This document shows, piece after piece, positions 25,625 through 33,789 of a DNA stretch of 64,000 bases (positions within the stretch are counted from its first letter, which is position 1; every line of letters starts with the position of its first letter). Made by a program: the position numbers and the translations under genes. The notes under the pieces are model-generated. The model made no database searches, was not told the DNA's origin, and saw only the letters and a program-made list of their open reading frames with translations. This DNA is from Streptomyces sp. NBC_00287 (GTDB lineage: Bacteria; Actinomycetota; Actinomycetes; Streptomycetales; Streptomycetaceae), in NCBI RefSeq assembly GCF_036173105.1, contig NZ_CP108053.1, positions 4,898,001-4,962,000 on the forward strand, read 5' to 3'.

Positions 25625-26401
25625 GTGCGCGCCTCTCTGATCCAGATCGCCGTAGATGAGGGCGAATCGGTCGAATCGCGCCGGGTGCGCGTGGCTTCCC
25701 TGGTACGGCAGCAGTCCGGGGCCGATCTGGTCGTCCTGCCGGAGCTGTGGACCACCGGCGCCTTCGCCTACGAGGAGTTCGGCCAGGAGGCCGAGCCGCT
25801 CGAAGGTCCGACCTACGAGGCGATGGCGAAGGCCGCGAGCGACGCGGGTGTCTGGCTGCACGCGGGCTCGATCCCGGAACGCGACCCTGAGGGACCCCTC
25901 TACAACACCTCCCTGGTCTTCTCTCCCTCCGGCGACCTGGCCGCCGCCTACCGCAAGATCCATCGCTTCGGCTTCGACAAGGGCGAGGCCGTGCTGATGG
26001 GCGCCGGGCGTGACCTGGTGACGGTCCGGCTGCCCGGGACCACCACCCTCGGCATGGCCACCTGCTACGACCTCCGTTTCCCCGAACTCTTCCGCGGTCT
26101 CGTCGACGCGGGCGCCGAGACCTTTGTCATCCCCGCGGGCTGGCCGGAGCGCCGCCGGGCGCACTGGACGCTGCTGGCTCAGGCGCGGGCGGTGGAGAAC
26201 CAGGCGTTCGTGCTTGCGTGTGGAACGGCCGGGACTCATGCGGGAGTTCCGCAGGCGGGTCACTCGATCGTGGTGGATCCCTGGGGCGAGGTCCTCGCCG
26301 AGGCGGGCGCCGACGAGGAGATCCTCACCCTGGAGTTCGACCCCGGGAAGGTCGCGACGACCCGCGAGCAGTTCCCGGCGCTGAAGGACCGCGTCCTGTG
26401 A
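25625..26401 (+). CDS. Carbon-nitrogen hydrolase (nitrilase superfamily)
   Basis: 258-residue nitrilase-fold amidase with the catalytic triad visible: Glu40 in VVLPELW, Lys111 in AAYRKIHRF, and Cys147 in GMATCYDLRFPELF. This small single-domain form matches the Nit/omega-amidase-like branch, in which deaminated glutathione or 2-oxoglutaramate analogues are substrates; the true substrate is unknown. GTG start at 25625 with GGACGG upstream. The gene converges on the LURP-one gene with a 7-bp gap. Confidence 0.85.
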   Translation: MRASLIQIAVDEGESVESRRVRVASLVRQQSGADLVVLPELWTTGAFAYEEFGQEAEPLEGPTYEAMAKAASDAGVWLHAGSIPERDPEGPLYNTSLVFSPSGDLAAAYRKIHRFGFDKGEAVLMGAGRDLVTVRLPGTTTLGMATCYDLRFPELFRGLVDAGAETFVIPAGWPERRRAHWTLLAQARAVENQAFVLACGTAGTHAGVPQAGHSIVVDPWGEVLAEAGADEEILTLEFDPGKVATTREQFPALKDRVL

Positions 26402-26408
26402 CGGCAGA

Positions 26409-26906
26409 TCAGTCCCCCTCCCGCTCCTTCTCCGCCAGGTGGATCACACACACCGCCACCGCGATCAGCAGCGCCGGATCCGCGTCCTCCCGTACGACAT
26501 CGACGCCGTAGGTCTCCCGGACGTGCAGCCAGCGCCGGGAGACGACCGCGAGCAGCTCACCGTCGTACTCGACGGCGAACTCCCGGTCGAGGATCTTGCC
26601 GCTGACGTCCAGTTCGGTGCTGCCGTCGGCCAGGGCCACCCGGTAGTGGTTGCGCAGCAGGGAGAGCCGTTTGCGGCGGATGGTGGCGAGCGGTTCGCCG
26701 TCCCGCTCGATCAGCATGGTGTCGCGCAGGGCGAACATCTTCTGCCTGATGTCGATCAGGACGCGCCCCTGCCGGTCCTTCAGTTCGAAGGTGTCCCGCA
26801 GCCGCATCGCCTTGCCGTCGACGAGGAAGGCCTTGTTGCCCTGGTCGTCCTCGATCCAGTAGTCGTCACCGAAGCCGAGGAGCCGGTCGCGTACGAGGAA
26901 TCTCAT
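26409..26906 (-). CDS. LURP-one-related (Tubby-like beta-barrel) protein
   Basis: 165 residues matching the LURP-one/DUF567 fold: RYLVRDRLLG-type N-terminus (MRFLVRDRLLGFGDDYWIED), then repeating beta strands with NKAFLVDGKAMRLRDTFELK and a central-helix-like C-terminal hydrophobic stretch (ALLIAVAVCVIHLAEKE). The family relates to phospholipid scramblases and Tubby, and its bacterial role is unknown. The ATG overlaps the stop of the GlxA-type regulator in an ATGA, so it is co-transcribed and coupled to it. Confidence 0.8.
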   Translation of the reverse strand: MRFLVRDRLLGFGDDYWIEDDQGNKAFLVDGKAMRLRDTFELKDRQGRVLIDIRQKMFALRDTMLIERDGEPLATIRRKRLSLLRNHYRVALADGSTELDVSGKILDREFAVEYDGELLAVVSRRWLHVRETYGVDVVREDADPALLIAVAVCVIHLAEKEREGD

Positions 26907-27904
26907 GACACCAGGGGTTCCCCCGCGCGCGGTCCGAAACGCCGCCGGTAGGCCGACGGGCTGAGCCCGGTCGCGCGCCGCAGCCGCGCGCGCAGGTTCG
27001 CCGCCGTACCGAGCCCGCTGCGCGCCGCCACCACGTCCAGCCGCTCCTCCCCCCGCTCGATCAGCCGACAGGCCAGCGCCACCCGCTCCCCGGTCAGCCA
27101 GGCCAGCGGCGTCGTCCCGAGCTGGGTGCGGAACCGCCGGTGCAGCGTGGCCGGCGACACCGCGGCCCGTGCCGCCAGCTCCGCCACCGTCAGCGGCTCG
27201 CCCAGCCGCTCCTGCGCCCACGCCAGCAGCGGCCCCAGCGACTCGTCCGGTACCTCGGGCACCGGCCGCTCCACGAACTGCCGCTGCCCGCCGTCCCGGT
27301 GAGCGGCGAAGACGAGCCGCCGGGAGACGGCGTTGGCGATCTCGGCGCCGTGGTCCTGCCGGACGAGATACAGGCCGAGATCGAGCGCGGCGGCGCTTCC
27401 CGCCGCTGTGAGGATCCGCCCCTCGTCCACGAAGAGCACGTCGGGCTCAAGACGCACCCGTGGATGCAGCTCGCGGAAGGCGTCGGCCCACATCCAGTGC
27501 GTCGTGGCTCGCAGCCCGTCCAGCAGACCGGCCTCGGCGAGCGCGAAGCTACCCGTGCAGAAGCTCAGCACACGCGCCCCGCGCGCGTGGGTGCGGCGTA
27601 CGGCGTCCAGGACGTCGGCGCCGCGCGGGACGACGTTGTCCGGGCGCCCCGGCACGACGAGGGTGTCGGCGTCGTCCACGGCGTCCAGGCCTGGCGTACC
27701 GGTCAGCGTGAAGAAGCCGTGGTTCATGCGCACCGCGCGCGTGGGCGTGCACAGCGTGACTTCGTAGAGCGGGGCGGGCAGCCCGAGCTCGGGCCGGGGC
27801 AGCCCGAACAGCTCGGTGGCGACGCCTACCTCGAACGGGTTGGTGCCCTCGTCGACGATCACGGCCACCCGGTGCGGGCGTTGCTGAGAGGATCCTTGCG
27901 CCAT
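26903..27904 (-). CDS. GlxA-family transcriptional regulator (DJ-1/PfpI domain plus AraC HTH)
   Basis: 333 residues. The N-terminal ~190 residues form a class I glutamine-amidotransferase-like domain with the nucleophile-elbow segment VLSFCTGSFALAEAGLL. The C-terminal ~100 residues are an AraC-type double helix-turn-helix (TVAELAARAAVSPATLHRRF ... ARSGLGTAANLRARLRRATG). Such regulators respond to small nitrogenous ligands; the target is unknown. The divergent cupin gene starts 52 bp away, and the downstream LURP-one gene overlaps it, so both are candidate targets. Confidence 0.85.
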   Translation of the reverse strand: MAQGSSQQRPHRVAVIVDEGTNPFEVGVATELFGLPRPELGLPAPLYEVTLCTPTRAVRMNHGFFTLTGTPGLDAVDDADTLVVPGRPDNVVPRGADVLDAVRRTHARGARVLSFCTGSFALAEAGLLDGLRATTHWMWADAFRELHPRVRLEPDVLFVDEGRILTAAGSAAALDLGLYLVRQDHGAEIANAVSRRLVFAAHRDGGQRQFVERPVPEVPDESLGPLLAWAQERLGEPLTVAELAARAAVSPATLHRRFRTQLGTTPLAWLTGERVALACRLIERGEERLDVVAARSGLGTAANLRARLRRATGLSPSAYRRRFGPRAGEPLVS

Positions 27905-27955
27905 ATGCGATTCCTAGCACTCGCACACCGCTCCCGGCCACCGCACGATGGCGGC

Positions 27956-28348
27956 ATGACTCAGGAACCCGTCTCCCTGCCCGCCGCCCTCGCCTCCTTC
28001 ACCGAGCAGTGGAGCCCCCGCATCGCCACCACGGTCAACGACTACGACGTCCGCGTCACCCACGTCGAGGGCGAACACCTCTGGCACGTGCACGACGACA
28101 CCGACGAGTTCTTCCTGGTGCTGAGCGGCGAGCTGCACATTGCCCTGCGGGAGCCGGCCGGCGAGCGCACGGTCGTCCTGCCACCGCTGTCCGTCTTCAC
28201 GGTCCCCCGCGGCACCGAACACAAGCCGTACGCCCCCGTCCCCACCGACATCCTGCTCCTCGAACCCTCCGGCACCTCGACGGTCGGCGACCACCACGAG
28301 GAGGTGCCCGACCACGTCGACGTCACGACTGGCCATTCACTGACCTGA
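27956..28348 (+). CDS. Cupin-domain protein
   Basis: 130-residue single-domain cupin. Motif 1 is HLWHVHDDTDEFFLVLSGEL (His-His-Glu metal ligands, G at the end) and motif 2 is FTVPRGTEHKPYAP, so the metal site looks complete. Function could be isomerase, dioxygenase or binding protein. It is divergent from the GlxA-type regulator. The next gene downstream is the serine integrase, starting 70 bp after the stop, so this marks the left edge of the disturbed region. Confidence 0.82.
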   Translation: MTQEPVSLPAALASFTEQWSPRIATTVNDYDVRVTHVEGEHLWHVHDDTDEFFLVLSGELHIALREPAGERTVVLPPLSVFTVPRGTEHKPYAPVPTDILLLEPSGTSTVGDHHEEVPDHVDVTTGHSLT

Positions 28349-28399
28349 CTCCGCACCGTGATCCGCGATTTTTGCGAATAGAGAACAGAGCACCGAACG

Positions 28400-28427
28400 C
28401 TTGGTCACACTGAGTGTGTGCACCAAG
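28400..28427. repeat. Imperfect palindrome around the integrase start codon
   Basis: CTTGGT ... ACCAAG (28400-28405 and 28422-28427) encloses CACAC ... GTGTG with a one-base bulge; the GTG start codon (28418) lies in the right arm. It could be the core of an attachment site, an autoregulatory operator, or an mRNA hairpin hiding the start codon. Position fits an att site, which in several serine-integrase phages lies just 5' of int. Confidence 0.45.
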
Positions 28428-29968
28428 ACACAATCTGTGATCTATACCTCCGGCTGTCCCTCGACCGTGACGGCAAGACCGCAATTGAACGGCAGGAAGC
28501 CGACTGCCGTTCCTGGGCCGAACGCAACGGACTGACCGTCCGCAGGGTCCACATAGACAGAGGGCGGTCCGGCTACAAGACCGTTGAGCGCAAGGGCTTC
28601 GACGCAGCTCTGGCGGCTGTCACGGCGGGCGTCGTTGGCACGCTGATTGTCTGGAAACTGGACCGTCTGTCCCGCAAGGGCGTCAGCCAGGTGGGCAAAG
28701 TGCTGGACGACATCGAGAAGGCCGGCGGCCGTTTCGTCTCAGTCGTGGACGGTCTTGATACCTCGAACGACTCGGCGCGCATGGTTGTCGCCATGCTCGC
28801 CGAGCTCGCCAGGTCCGAGTCGGAGAATCTCGGCACGCGCGTCGGCCATGCCAAGCGCTACCTGCGCAGCAAGGGCCAATGGGTCGGCGGACAGCCACCG
28901 TATGGGCTGCTCATCGATCCGAAGACCAAGAAACTCATGCACGACCCGGAGCACGCCGTCTACGCCCGCTTGATCGCGGATGAAGCGCTGGCTGGGACAT
29001 CGTTGGTCAAGATCGCCCGACTCCTCAATGAGTTCGAGATCCTCTCGCCCAGGGGTGGGCAGTGGAATGCGGCCAGCATCATGCAGCTCCTGCGTTCCCC
29101 GGCGTTCGCCGGCCTTATGCCGGAGACCGAAACCGTCGAGACGGGCGACGGTGAGCGGAAGTACACAGGCAGGGTCTTCCCGTACCGAGACCCCGAGACT
29201 CTCGACACGGTCGAGATCGGCGAGGGAATCATCACGGTCGGAGAGCGTGACCGGATCATCCGTACGCTGGAATCCAGAACGTTCGTACATACGGGAAAGC
29301 GACGGCCGAAGCCCGAAGGGACGGCGCTACTCACCGGGCTCGTCTACTGCGCGGTTCCTGGCTGCGGTCGCCGGATGCACCGTGTCGGTGGCAGCTATCA
29401 ATGCATGGCGCGGCGTGCGGGCAACCAGTGCATCGGAGCGTCGGCGCTGGCCGAGGCGGTGGACAACTACGTGACAGAACAATTTCTCAACAAGCTCCCT
29501 TCGCTCGAACCGAATGACCCGCTGGTTGTCGCGATCGCTGACCGCTGGGTCCACCGGATTGATCCGGAGACATTCGCCAAACGTGATGCTCTCAGCGCCG
29601 AGATCCAGGATGAGGAAGAGCGGTTGGCGGACCTTGAAGACGCACGCTACGTGCGCGGTGAGTTCAAGGGCGCTGCGGCCGTTGAGCGGTACAGCCGGCT
29701 TACAGAGCGGCTCACGATGCGCATCGACGGCTTGCGCGGAGAACTCCTCAAGCTCCCTGTGCCTTCCGTGGACATGTCCTCGATGCTCGACGGCCTCACC
29801 TTGCGCGAAGCATGGATAGAAGCAACGAACGAGGGCCGGCGTGATCGGTTGTCTCTTGCCATCGACCGAGTGGAGGTGACCAAGGGAGTTCGAGGCCAGA
29901 GGATCATCCCTGGGCAGCGGGTCCAGATCCAGTGGGCGACGCTGACGGTCGCGGACACGGCCGGGTGA
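28418..29968 (+). CDS. int: Large serine recombinase (phage-type integrase)
   Basis: 516-residue large serine integrase. The N-terminal resolvase domain has the catalytic Arg12 and Ser14 in DLYLRLSLDRDG, the arginine cluster WKLDRLSRKG (residues 79-88), and the E-helix region ARSESENLGTRVGHAKR. A recombinase domain follows, then a zinc ribbon (YCAVPGCGRRMHR ... YQCMARRAGNQC) and a coiled-coil region (about 400-460). All key residues are present, so it looks active. It is shorter than phiC31 Int (about 605 residues) and not the same protein. Third-position base use is visibly less G+C-rich than its neighbours, as for transferred DNA. No other phage or element genes are present. Confidence 0.9.
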   Translation: MHQDTICDLYLRLSLDRDGKTAIERQEADCRSWAERNGLTVRRVHIDRGRSGYKTVERKGFDAALAAVTAGVVGTLIVWKLDRLSRKGVSQVGKVLDDIEKAGGRFVSVVDGLDTSNDSARMVVAMLAELARSESENLGTRVGHAKRYLRSKGQWVGGQPPYGLLIDPKTKKLMHDPEHAVYARLIADEALAGTSLVKIARLLNEFEILSPRGGQWNAASIMQLLRSPAFAGLMPETETVETGDGERKYTGRVFPYRDPETLDTVEIGEGIITVGERDRIIRTLESRTFVHTGKRRPKPEGTALLTGLVYCAVPGCGRRMHRVGGSYQCMARRAGNQCIGASALAEAVDNYVTEQFLNKLPSLEPNDPLVVAIADRWVHRIDPETFAKRDALSAEIQDEEERLADLEDARYVRGEFKGAAAVERYSRLTERLTMRIDGLRGELLKLPVPSVDMSSMLDGLTLREAWIEATNEGRRDRLSLAIDRVEVTKGVRGQRIIPGQRVQIQWATLTVADTAG

Positions 29969-30165
29969 CTTCACGGACTGCCGTGCCAGAGCAGGGCATC
30001 CTGAACGTCTCCGTGATGGCCGCCTCCTGCAACGACGACCCGGAGAACGAATACCCGGCCTGCCATGTGCACCAGCAGGACTGGGGCGTGCCCGTCCGCC
30101 TCGTCGAAGGCGGAGCGGACCGGCTGCCCCTGGTGCTCGCCGGCATGGACGCTCAGGCGCCGTAG
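29968..30165 (+). pseudogene. 3' remnant of an NHL-repeat thioredoxin-family gene, truncated at the integrase junction
   Basis: About 60 codons whose product (from about AVPEQGILNVSVMAASC through YPACHVHQQDWGVPVRL and RLPLVLAGMD) matches, as I recall the family, the extreme C-terminus of Streptomyces NHL domain-containing thioredoxin proteins, which are usually around 600 residues. The thioredoxin and NHL parts are absent from the window. The homology begins within about 20 bp of the integrase stop. A GTG at 29965 overlapping the integrase TGA could start a 66-residue peptide, but it would lack any domain. Interpreted as a gene cut by integration at its 3' end. Confidence 0.7.
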
Positions 30166-30404
30166 CCGTCGCTGTAACCGTCGTGCCGCCGGTGGTGCCC
30201 CTCCTCGTCGATGACCGGCGTGGTGGGCGGGACCACCACCCGCCTGCGCCGGGCGATGCTGCTGAACGTCGTGACGCCGATCAGCCCGACGATCATCAGG
30301 ATGATTCCGACCAGGTCGAGATTGACGCCCTCCATGTCCCAGTCGGTCGCGAACGTGAGGATGGCTCCCGCGGCGATGAGGATGATGCATCCGCCGAGGC
30401 CCAT
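30153..30404 (-). CDS. Small two-helix membrane protein (DUF6458-like)
   Basis: 83 residues: two hydrophobic helices (GLGGCIILIAAGAILTFA and LDLVGIILMIVGLIGV) joined by a short acidic loop (TDWDMEGVNLDL), then an Arg-rich cytoplasmic stretch and a His/Asp/Tyr/Gly tail. This matches a small actinobacterial membrane family of unknown function. GGGAGG precedes the ATG. Its last 13 bp overlap the 3' end of the NHL remnant on the other strand, so the boundary on this side is undisturbed host sequence. Confidence 0.78.
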   Translation of the reverse strand: MGLGGCIILIAAGAILTFATDWDMEGVNLDLVGIILMIVGLIGVTTFSSIARRRRVVVPPTTPVIDEEGHHRRHDGYSDGYGA

Positions 30405-30463
30405 GAGTGTCGCCTCCCTGTCCGGTGGTTCCGGTCGGAGGCGGGTACCCGGACCCGGGCGGC

Positions 30464-31756
30464 CTACCCCTCCAGGAACGCCACCAGCACGTTCGCCAGC
30501 AGGAACGGGTCGTCGGCGCCGCACAGTTCGCGGGCGCTGTGCATGGACAGGATCGCCACGCCGATGTCGACGGTCCGGATGCCGTGCCGGGCCGCGGTGA
30601 TCGGGCCGATGGTGGTGCCGCAGGGCATGGAGTTGTTGGAGACGAAGGACTGGAAGGGCACGTCGGCGCGTTCGCAGGCGGCGGCGAACACCGCGCGGCC
30701 CGAACCGTCGGTCGCGTAGCGGTTGTTGACGTTGACCTTGAGGATGGGCCCGCCGTTGACCCGGGGGTGGTGCGTCGGGTCGTGCCGCTCCGCGTAGTTG
30801 GGGTGCACGGCGTGCCCGGTGTCGGAGGACAGACACACGGTCCCGGCGAAGGCACGGGCCTTGTCCTCGTACGACCCTCCGCGCGCGAACACCGAACGCT
30901 CCAGCACTCCGCCGAGCAGCGGCCCGTCCGCGCCGGTGTCGGACTGGGAGCCGTTCTCCTCGTGGTCGAAGGCGGCGAGGACCGGGATGTACGGCAGGTT
31001 GCCGCCGGACACCGCCGTCAGCGCCGCCACCGCGGCGTGCACGGAGAGCAGATTGTCCATGCGCGGTCCGGCCAGCAGCTCGCGGTCGCGGCCGAGGTAG
31101 GCGGGCGGCTCGACGGGGTGCACCATCAGGTCCCAGCCGGTGACCTCGCCGGAGGGGAGCCCGCTCTCCTCCTCCAGAAAGGCGATCAGATCGCCGTCGC
31201 GCACATCGGCGCCGAGTCCCCAGACCGGCTGCAGGTGCCGCTGCTTGTCGAGCTTGAGGCCCTCCGAGGAGACCGTGCGGTCCAGGTGGATGGCGAGTTG
31301 GGGGACGCGCAGCAGCGGCCGGTCGATGTTGACGAGCCGCGTCGAGCCGTCGCGCAGGGTGAGCCGGCCGGCAAGGCCGAGGTCGCGGTCGAGCCAGGAG
31401 TTGAGCAGGGGTCCGCCGTAGATCTCCACGGCCGCCTGCCGCCAGCCGTGCGCCCCGGCGTCGGGCAGCGGCTTGATGCGCAGGTTGGGGGAGTCGGTGT
31501 GCGCGCCGATGATCCGGAACGGGGTGTGCGCGGCGGCGCCCTCGGGCACGTACCAGGCCACGATCGCGCCGCCCCGCACCACGTACTTGCCGCCGCTCGT
31601 CCCGTCCCAGGCGTCCGTCTCCGCGACCTGGCGGAACCCGGCCTTCTCCAGCCGCTCGGCGGTGTTCGCGACGGCGTGGTACGCCGACGGACTCGCCGCC
31701 AGGAAGGTCATGAGGTCGTCGGTGTGGCCGCGATCGAAGCGGGAGGGTTCGCTCAT
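30464..31756 (-). CDS. M18 family aminopeptidase
   Basis: 430-residue dinuclear-zinc aminopeptidase (aspartyl/leucyl aminopeptidase family). Visible metal-site segments: RIIGAHTDSPNL (His, Asp), AFDHEENGS (Glu), LSSDTGHAVHPNY (Asp, His) and the C-terminal GIRTVDIGVAILSMHSARE (His). Members form dodecameric tetrahedral particles in the cytosol that clip N-terminal acidic or neutral residues. ATG at 31756 is used; a GTG at 31765 is possible. Gene length is standard for the family. Confidence 0.9.
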   Translation of the reverse strand: MSEPSRFDRGHTDDLMTFLAASPSAYHAVANTAERLEKAGFRQVAETDAWDGTSGGKYVVRGGAIVAWYVPEGAAAHTPFRIIGAHTDSPNLRIKPLPDAGAHGWRQAAVEIYGGPLLNSWLDRDLGLAGRLTLRDGSTRLVNIDRPLLRVPQLAIHLDRTVSSEGLKLDKQRHLQPVWGLGADVRDGDLIAFLEEESGLPSGEVTGWDLMVHPVEPPAYLGRDRELLAGPRMDNLLSVHAAVAALTAVSGGNLPYIPVLAAFDHEENGSQSDTGADGPLLGGVLERSVFARGGSYEDKARAFAGTVCLSSDTGHAVHPNYAERHDPTHHPRVNGGPILKVNVNNRYATDGSGRAVFAAACERADVPFQSFVSNNSMPCGTTIGPITAARHGIRTVDIGVAILSMHSARELCGADDPFLLANVLVAFLEG

Positions 31757-31776
31757 GGGGTTCACCTTAACGACGT

Positions 31777-31817
31777 ACCAGGGCCCGCCTCCTGTCGATC
31801 AGGAGGCGGGCCCTGGT
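31777..31817. terminator. Hairpin terminator downstream of the acyl-CoA dehydrogenase gene
   Basis: Perfect 18-bp stem (31777-31794 / 31800-31817, 5-nt loop) between the acyl-CoA dehydrogenase stop and the aminopeptidase start, both leftward. It ends the first transcript and insulates the second. Confidence 0.85.
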
Positions 31818-31834
31818 GAGAGGAGGGGTGGCGA

Positions 31835-33661
31835 CTAGAACGCGGCTTCGTCCAGCTCCATCAGGTCCAGCTCGACGCCCTGGGCGAGCTTGCGGGCGCC
31901 CGTGACGCCCGGCAGGACGTTGGCCGCGAAGAACTTCGCCGCCGCGATCTTGCCGGTGTAGAAGGGCTTGTCCTTGGCGGAGGCGGTCTCCAGCTTCTCG
32001 GCGGCCACGGCGGCGCCCTTGAGCAGCAGGTAGCCGACGACGACGTCACCGGAGGCCATCAGCAGGCGGGTGGTGTTCAGGCCCACCTTGTAGATGTTCT
32101 TGACGTCCTGCTCGGTGGCGGCGAGGTCGGTCAGCATCAGACCGACGATCGCCTCCAGCTCGACGGCGGCCTTGGCCAGGTGCTCGCGGGCACCGGCCAG
32201 CTCCTCGCCGCCCGTGCCGAGCGCCAGGAACTTCTTGATGTCCTCGGCGAGGCCGTTCAGGGCCGCGCCCTGGTTGCGGACGATCTTCCGGAAGAAGAAG
32301 TCCTGGCCCTGGATCGCGGTGGTGCCCTCGTAGAGGGTGTCGATCTTGGCGTCCCGGATGTACTGCTCGATCGGGTACTCCTGCAGGAACCCGGAGCCGC
32401 CGAAGGTCTGCAGCGACTGCGCGAGCTGCTCGTAGCCCTTCTCGGAGCCGTAGCCCTTCACGATCGGCAGGAGCAGGTCGTTGAGCGCGTGCTCGGCCTT
32501 GGCGTCCTCGCCCGCGGCCTCCTTGACGGCGATCGCGTCCTGGATCGACGCCGTGTAGAGCACCAGCGCGCGCATGCCCTCCGCGTACGCCTTCTGCGTC
32601 ATCAGCGAGCGGCGCACGTCCGGGTGGTGGGTGATGGAGACCTTGGGCGCGGTCTTGTCCATGAAGTTCGCGAGGTCCGGACCCTGGACGCGCTCCTTGG
32701 CGTACTCAAGGGCGTTCAGGTAGCCGGTCGACAGCGTGGAGATCGCCTTCGTGCCGACCATCATGCGGGCGAACTCGATGATCCGGAACATCTGGCGGAT
32801 GCCGTCGTGCTTGTCGCCGATCAGCCAGCCCTTGGCGGGGTGCTGGTCGCCGAAGGTCATCTCGCAGGTGTTGGAGGCCTTCAGGCCCATCTTGTGCTCG
32901 ACGTTGGTGGCGTAGACGCCGTTGCGCTCGCCCAGCTCGCCGGTCTCGAAGTCGAAGAGGTACTTCGGGACCATGAAGAGGGACAGGCCCTTGGTGCCGG
33001 GGCCGTGGCCCTCGGGGCGGGCGAGGACGTAATGGAGGATGTTCTCCTCCATGTCGTGCTCACCGGAGGTGATGAAGCGCTTCACACCCTCGATGTGCCA
33101 GGAGCCGTCCTCCTGCTGGATCGCCTTGGTACGCCCGGCGCCGACGTCCGAACCCGCGTCGGGCTCGGTCAGCACCATGGTGGAGCCCCAGGTCCGCTCG
33201 ACGGCGATCTGGGCGATCTTCTTCTGGACGTCATTGCCCTCGTCGAAGAGGATCCCGGCGAAGGCCGGACCGGAGGAGTACATCCACACGGCCGGGTTGG
33301 CGCCGAGGATCAGCTCCGCGTACGACCAGATCAGCGACGGGGGAGCGGTGGTGCCGCCGATCTCCTCCGGCAGGCCGAGGCGCCAGTACTCGGAGTCCAT
33401 GAACGCCTTGTAGCTCTTCTTGAAGGACGCGGGGACCGGCGCGGTGTTGGTCTCCGGGTCGAAGACCGGCGGGTTGCGGTCGGCGTCGATGAAGGACTCC
33501 GCAAGGTCGTTCTCCGCGAGGCGGGTCATCTCCTCGAGGATGCTCTTCGCGGTGTCCGTGTCCATCTCGGCGAAGGGCCCGGTGCCGTACAGCTTGTCGC
33601 GCCCGAGCACCTCGAAGAGGTTGAACTCGATGTCGCGGAGATTCGACTTGTAGTGCCCCAT
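31835..33661 (-). CDS. Acyl-CoA dehydrogenase (long form, FadE-type)
   Basis: 608-residue flavoprotein catalysing alpha,beta-dehydrogenation of acyl-CoA. Landmarks are WGSTMVLTEPDAGSDVGAG (FAD/acyl binding), RFITSGEHD, the QTFGGSGFLQEYPIEQYIRD segment near the catalytic base region, and the DTLYEGTTAIQGQDFFFRK motif. The extra ~100-residue C-terminal domain is typical of this long bacterial group. ATG at 33661 (MGHYKSNLRDIEFNLFE) with GGAG 8 nt upstream is preferred over the longer frame. Probably fatty-acid beta-oxidation. Confidence 0.9.
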   Translation of the reverse strand: MGHYKSNLRDIEFNLFEVLGRDKLYGTGPFAEMDTDTAKSILEEMTRLAENDLAESFIDADRNPPVFDPETNTAPVPASFKKSYKAFMDSEYWRLGLPEEIGGTTAPPSLIWSYAELILGANPAVWMYSSGPAFAGILFDEGNDVQKKIAQIAVERTWGSTMVLTEPDAGSDVGAGRTKAIQQEDGSWHIEGVKRFITSGEHDMEENILHYVLARPEGHGPGTKGLSLFMVPKYLFDFETGELGERNGVYATNVEHKMGLKASNTCEMTFGDQHPAKGWLIGDKHDGIRQMFRIIEFARMMVGTKAISTLSTGYLNALEYAKERVQGPDLANFMDKTAPKVSITHHPDVRRSLMTQKAYAEGMRALVLYTASIQDAIAVKEAAGEDAKAEHALNDLLLPIVKGYGSEKGYEQLAQSLQTFGGSGFLQEYPIEQYIRDAKIDTLYEGTTAIQGQDFFFRKIVRNQGAALNGLAEDIKKFLALGTGGEELAGAREHLAKAAVELEAIVGLMLTDLAATEQDVKNIYKVGLNTTRLLMASGDVVVGYLLLKGAAVAAEKLETASAKDKPFYTGKIAAAKFFAANVLPGVTGARKLAQGVELDLMELDEAAF

Positions 33662-33789
33662 GGCGACGGCTCCGTAGAGAGATCGGCGAGGCACTGGATC
33701 CTCGCGCTAGTTCACGTACCAACAAGTAGCTACGATGATGCTACCCGTCGGTAATAAGACGCAAGCCCGATCCGGCCATCTGTGACAGG

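Noticed and set aside
28348..30165. tRNA gene as integration target of the serine integrase
   Set aside because: No tRNA-like cloverleaf sequence was seen at either end; serine integrases generally use protein-coding targets, which fits the NHL fragment.
29965..30165. Functional 66-residue peptide translationally coupled to the integrase (GTGA overlap)
   Set aside because: The sequence matches only the end of a larger protein family and has no domain of its own; the overlap is more simply a junction accident. Kept as a remote alternative.
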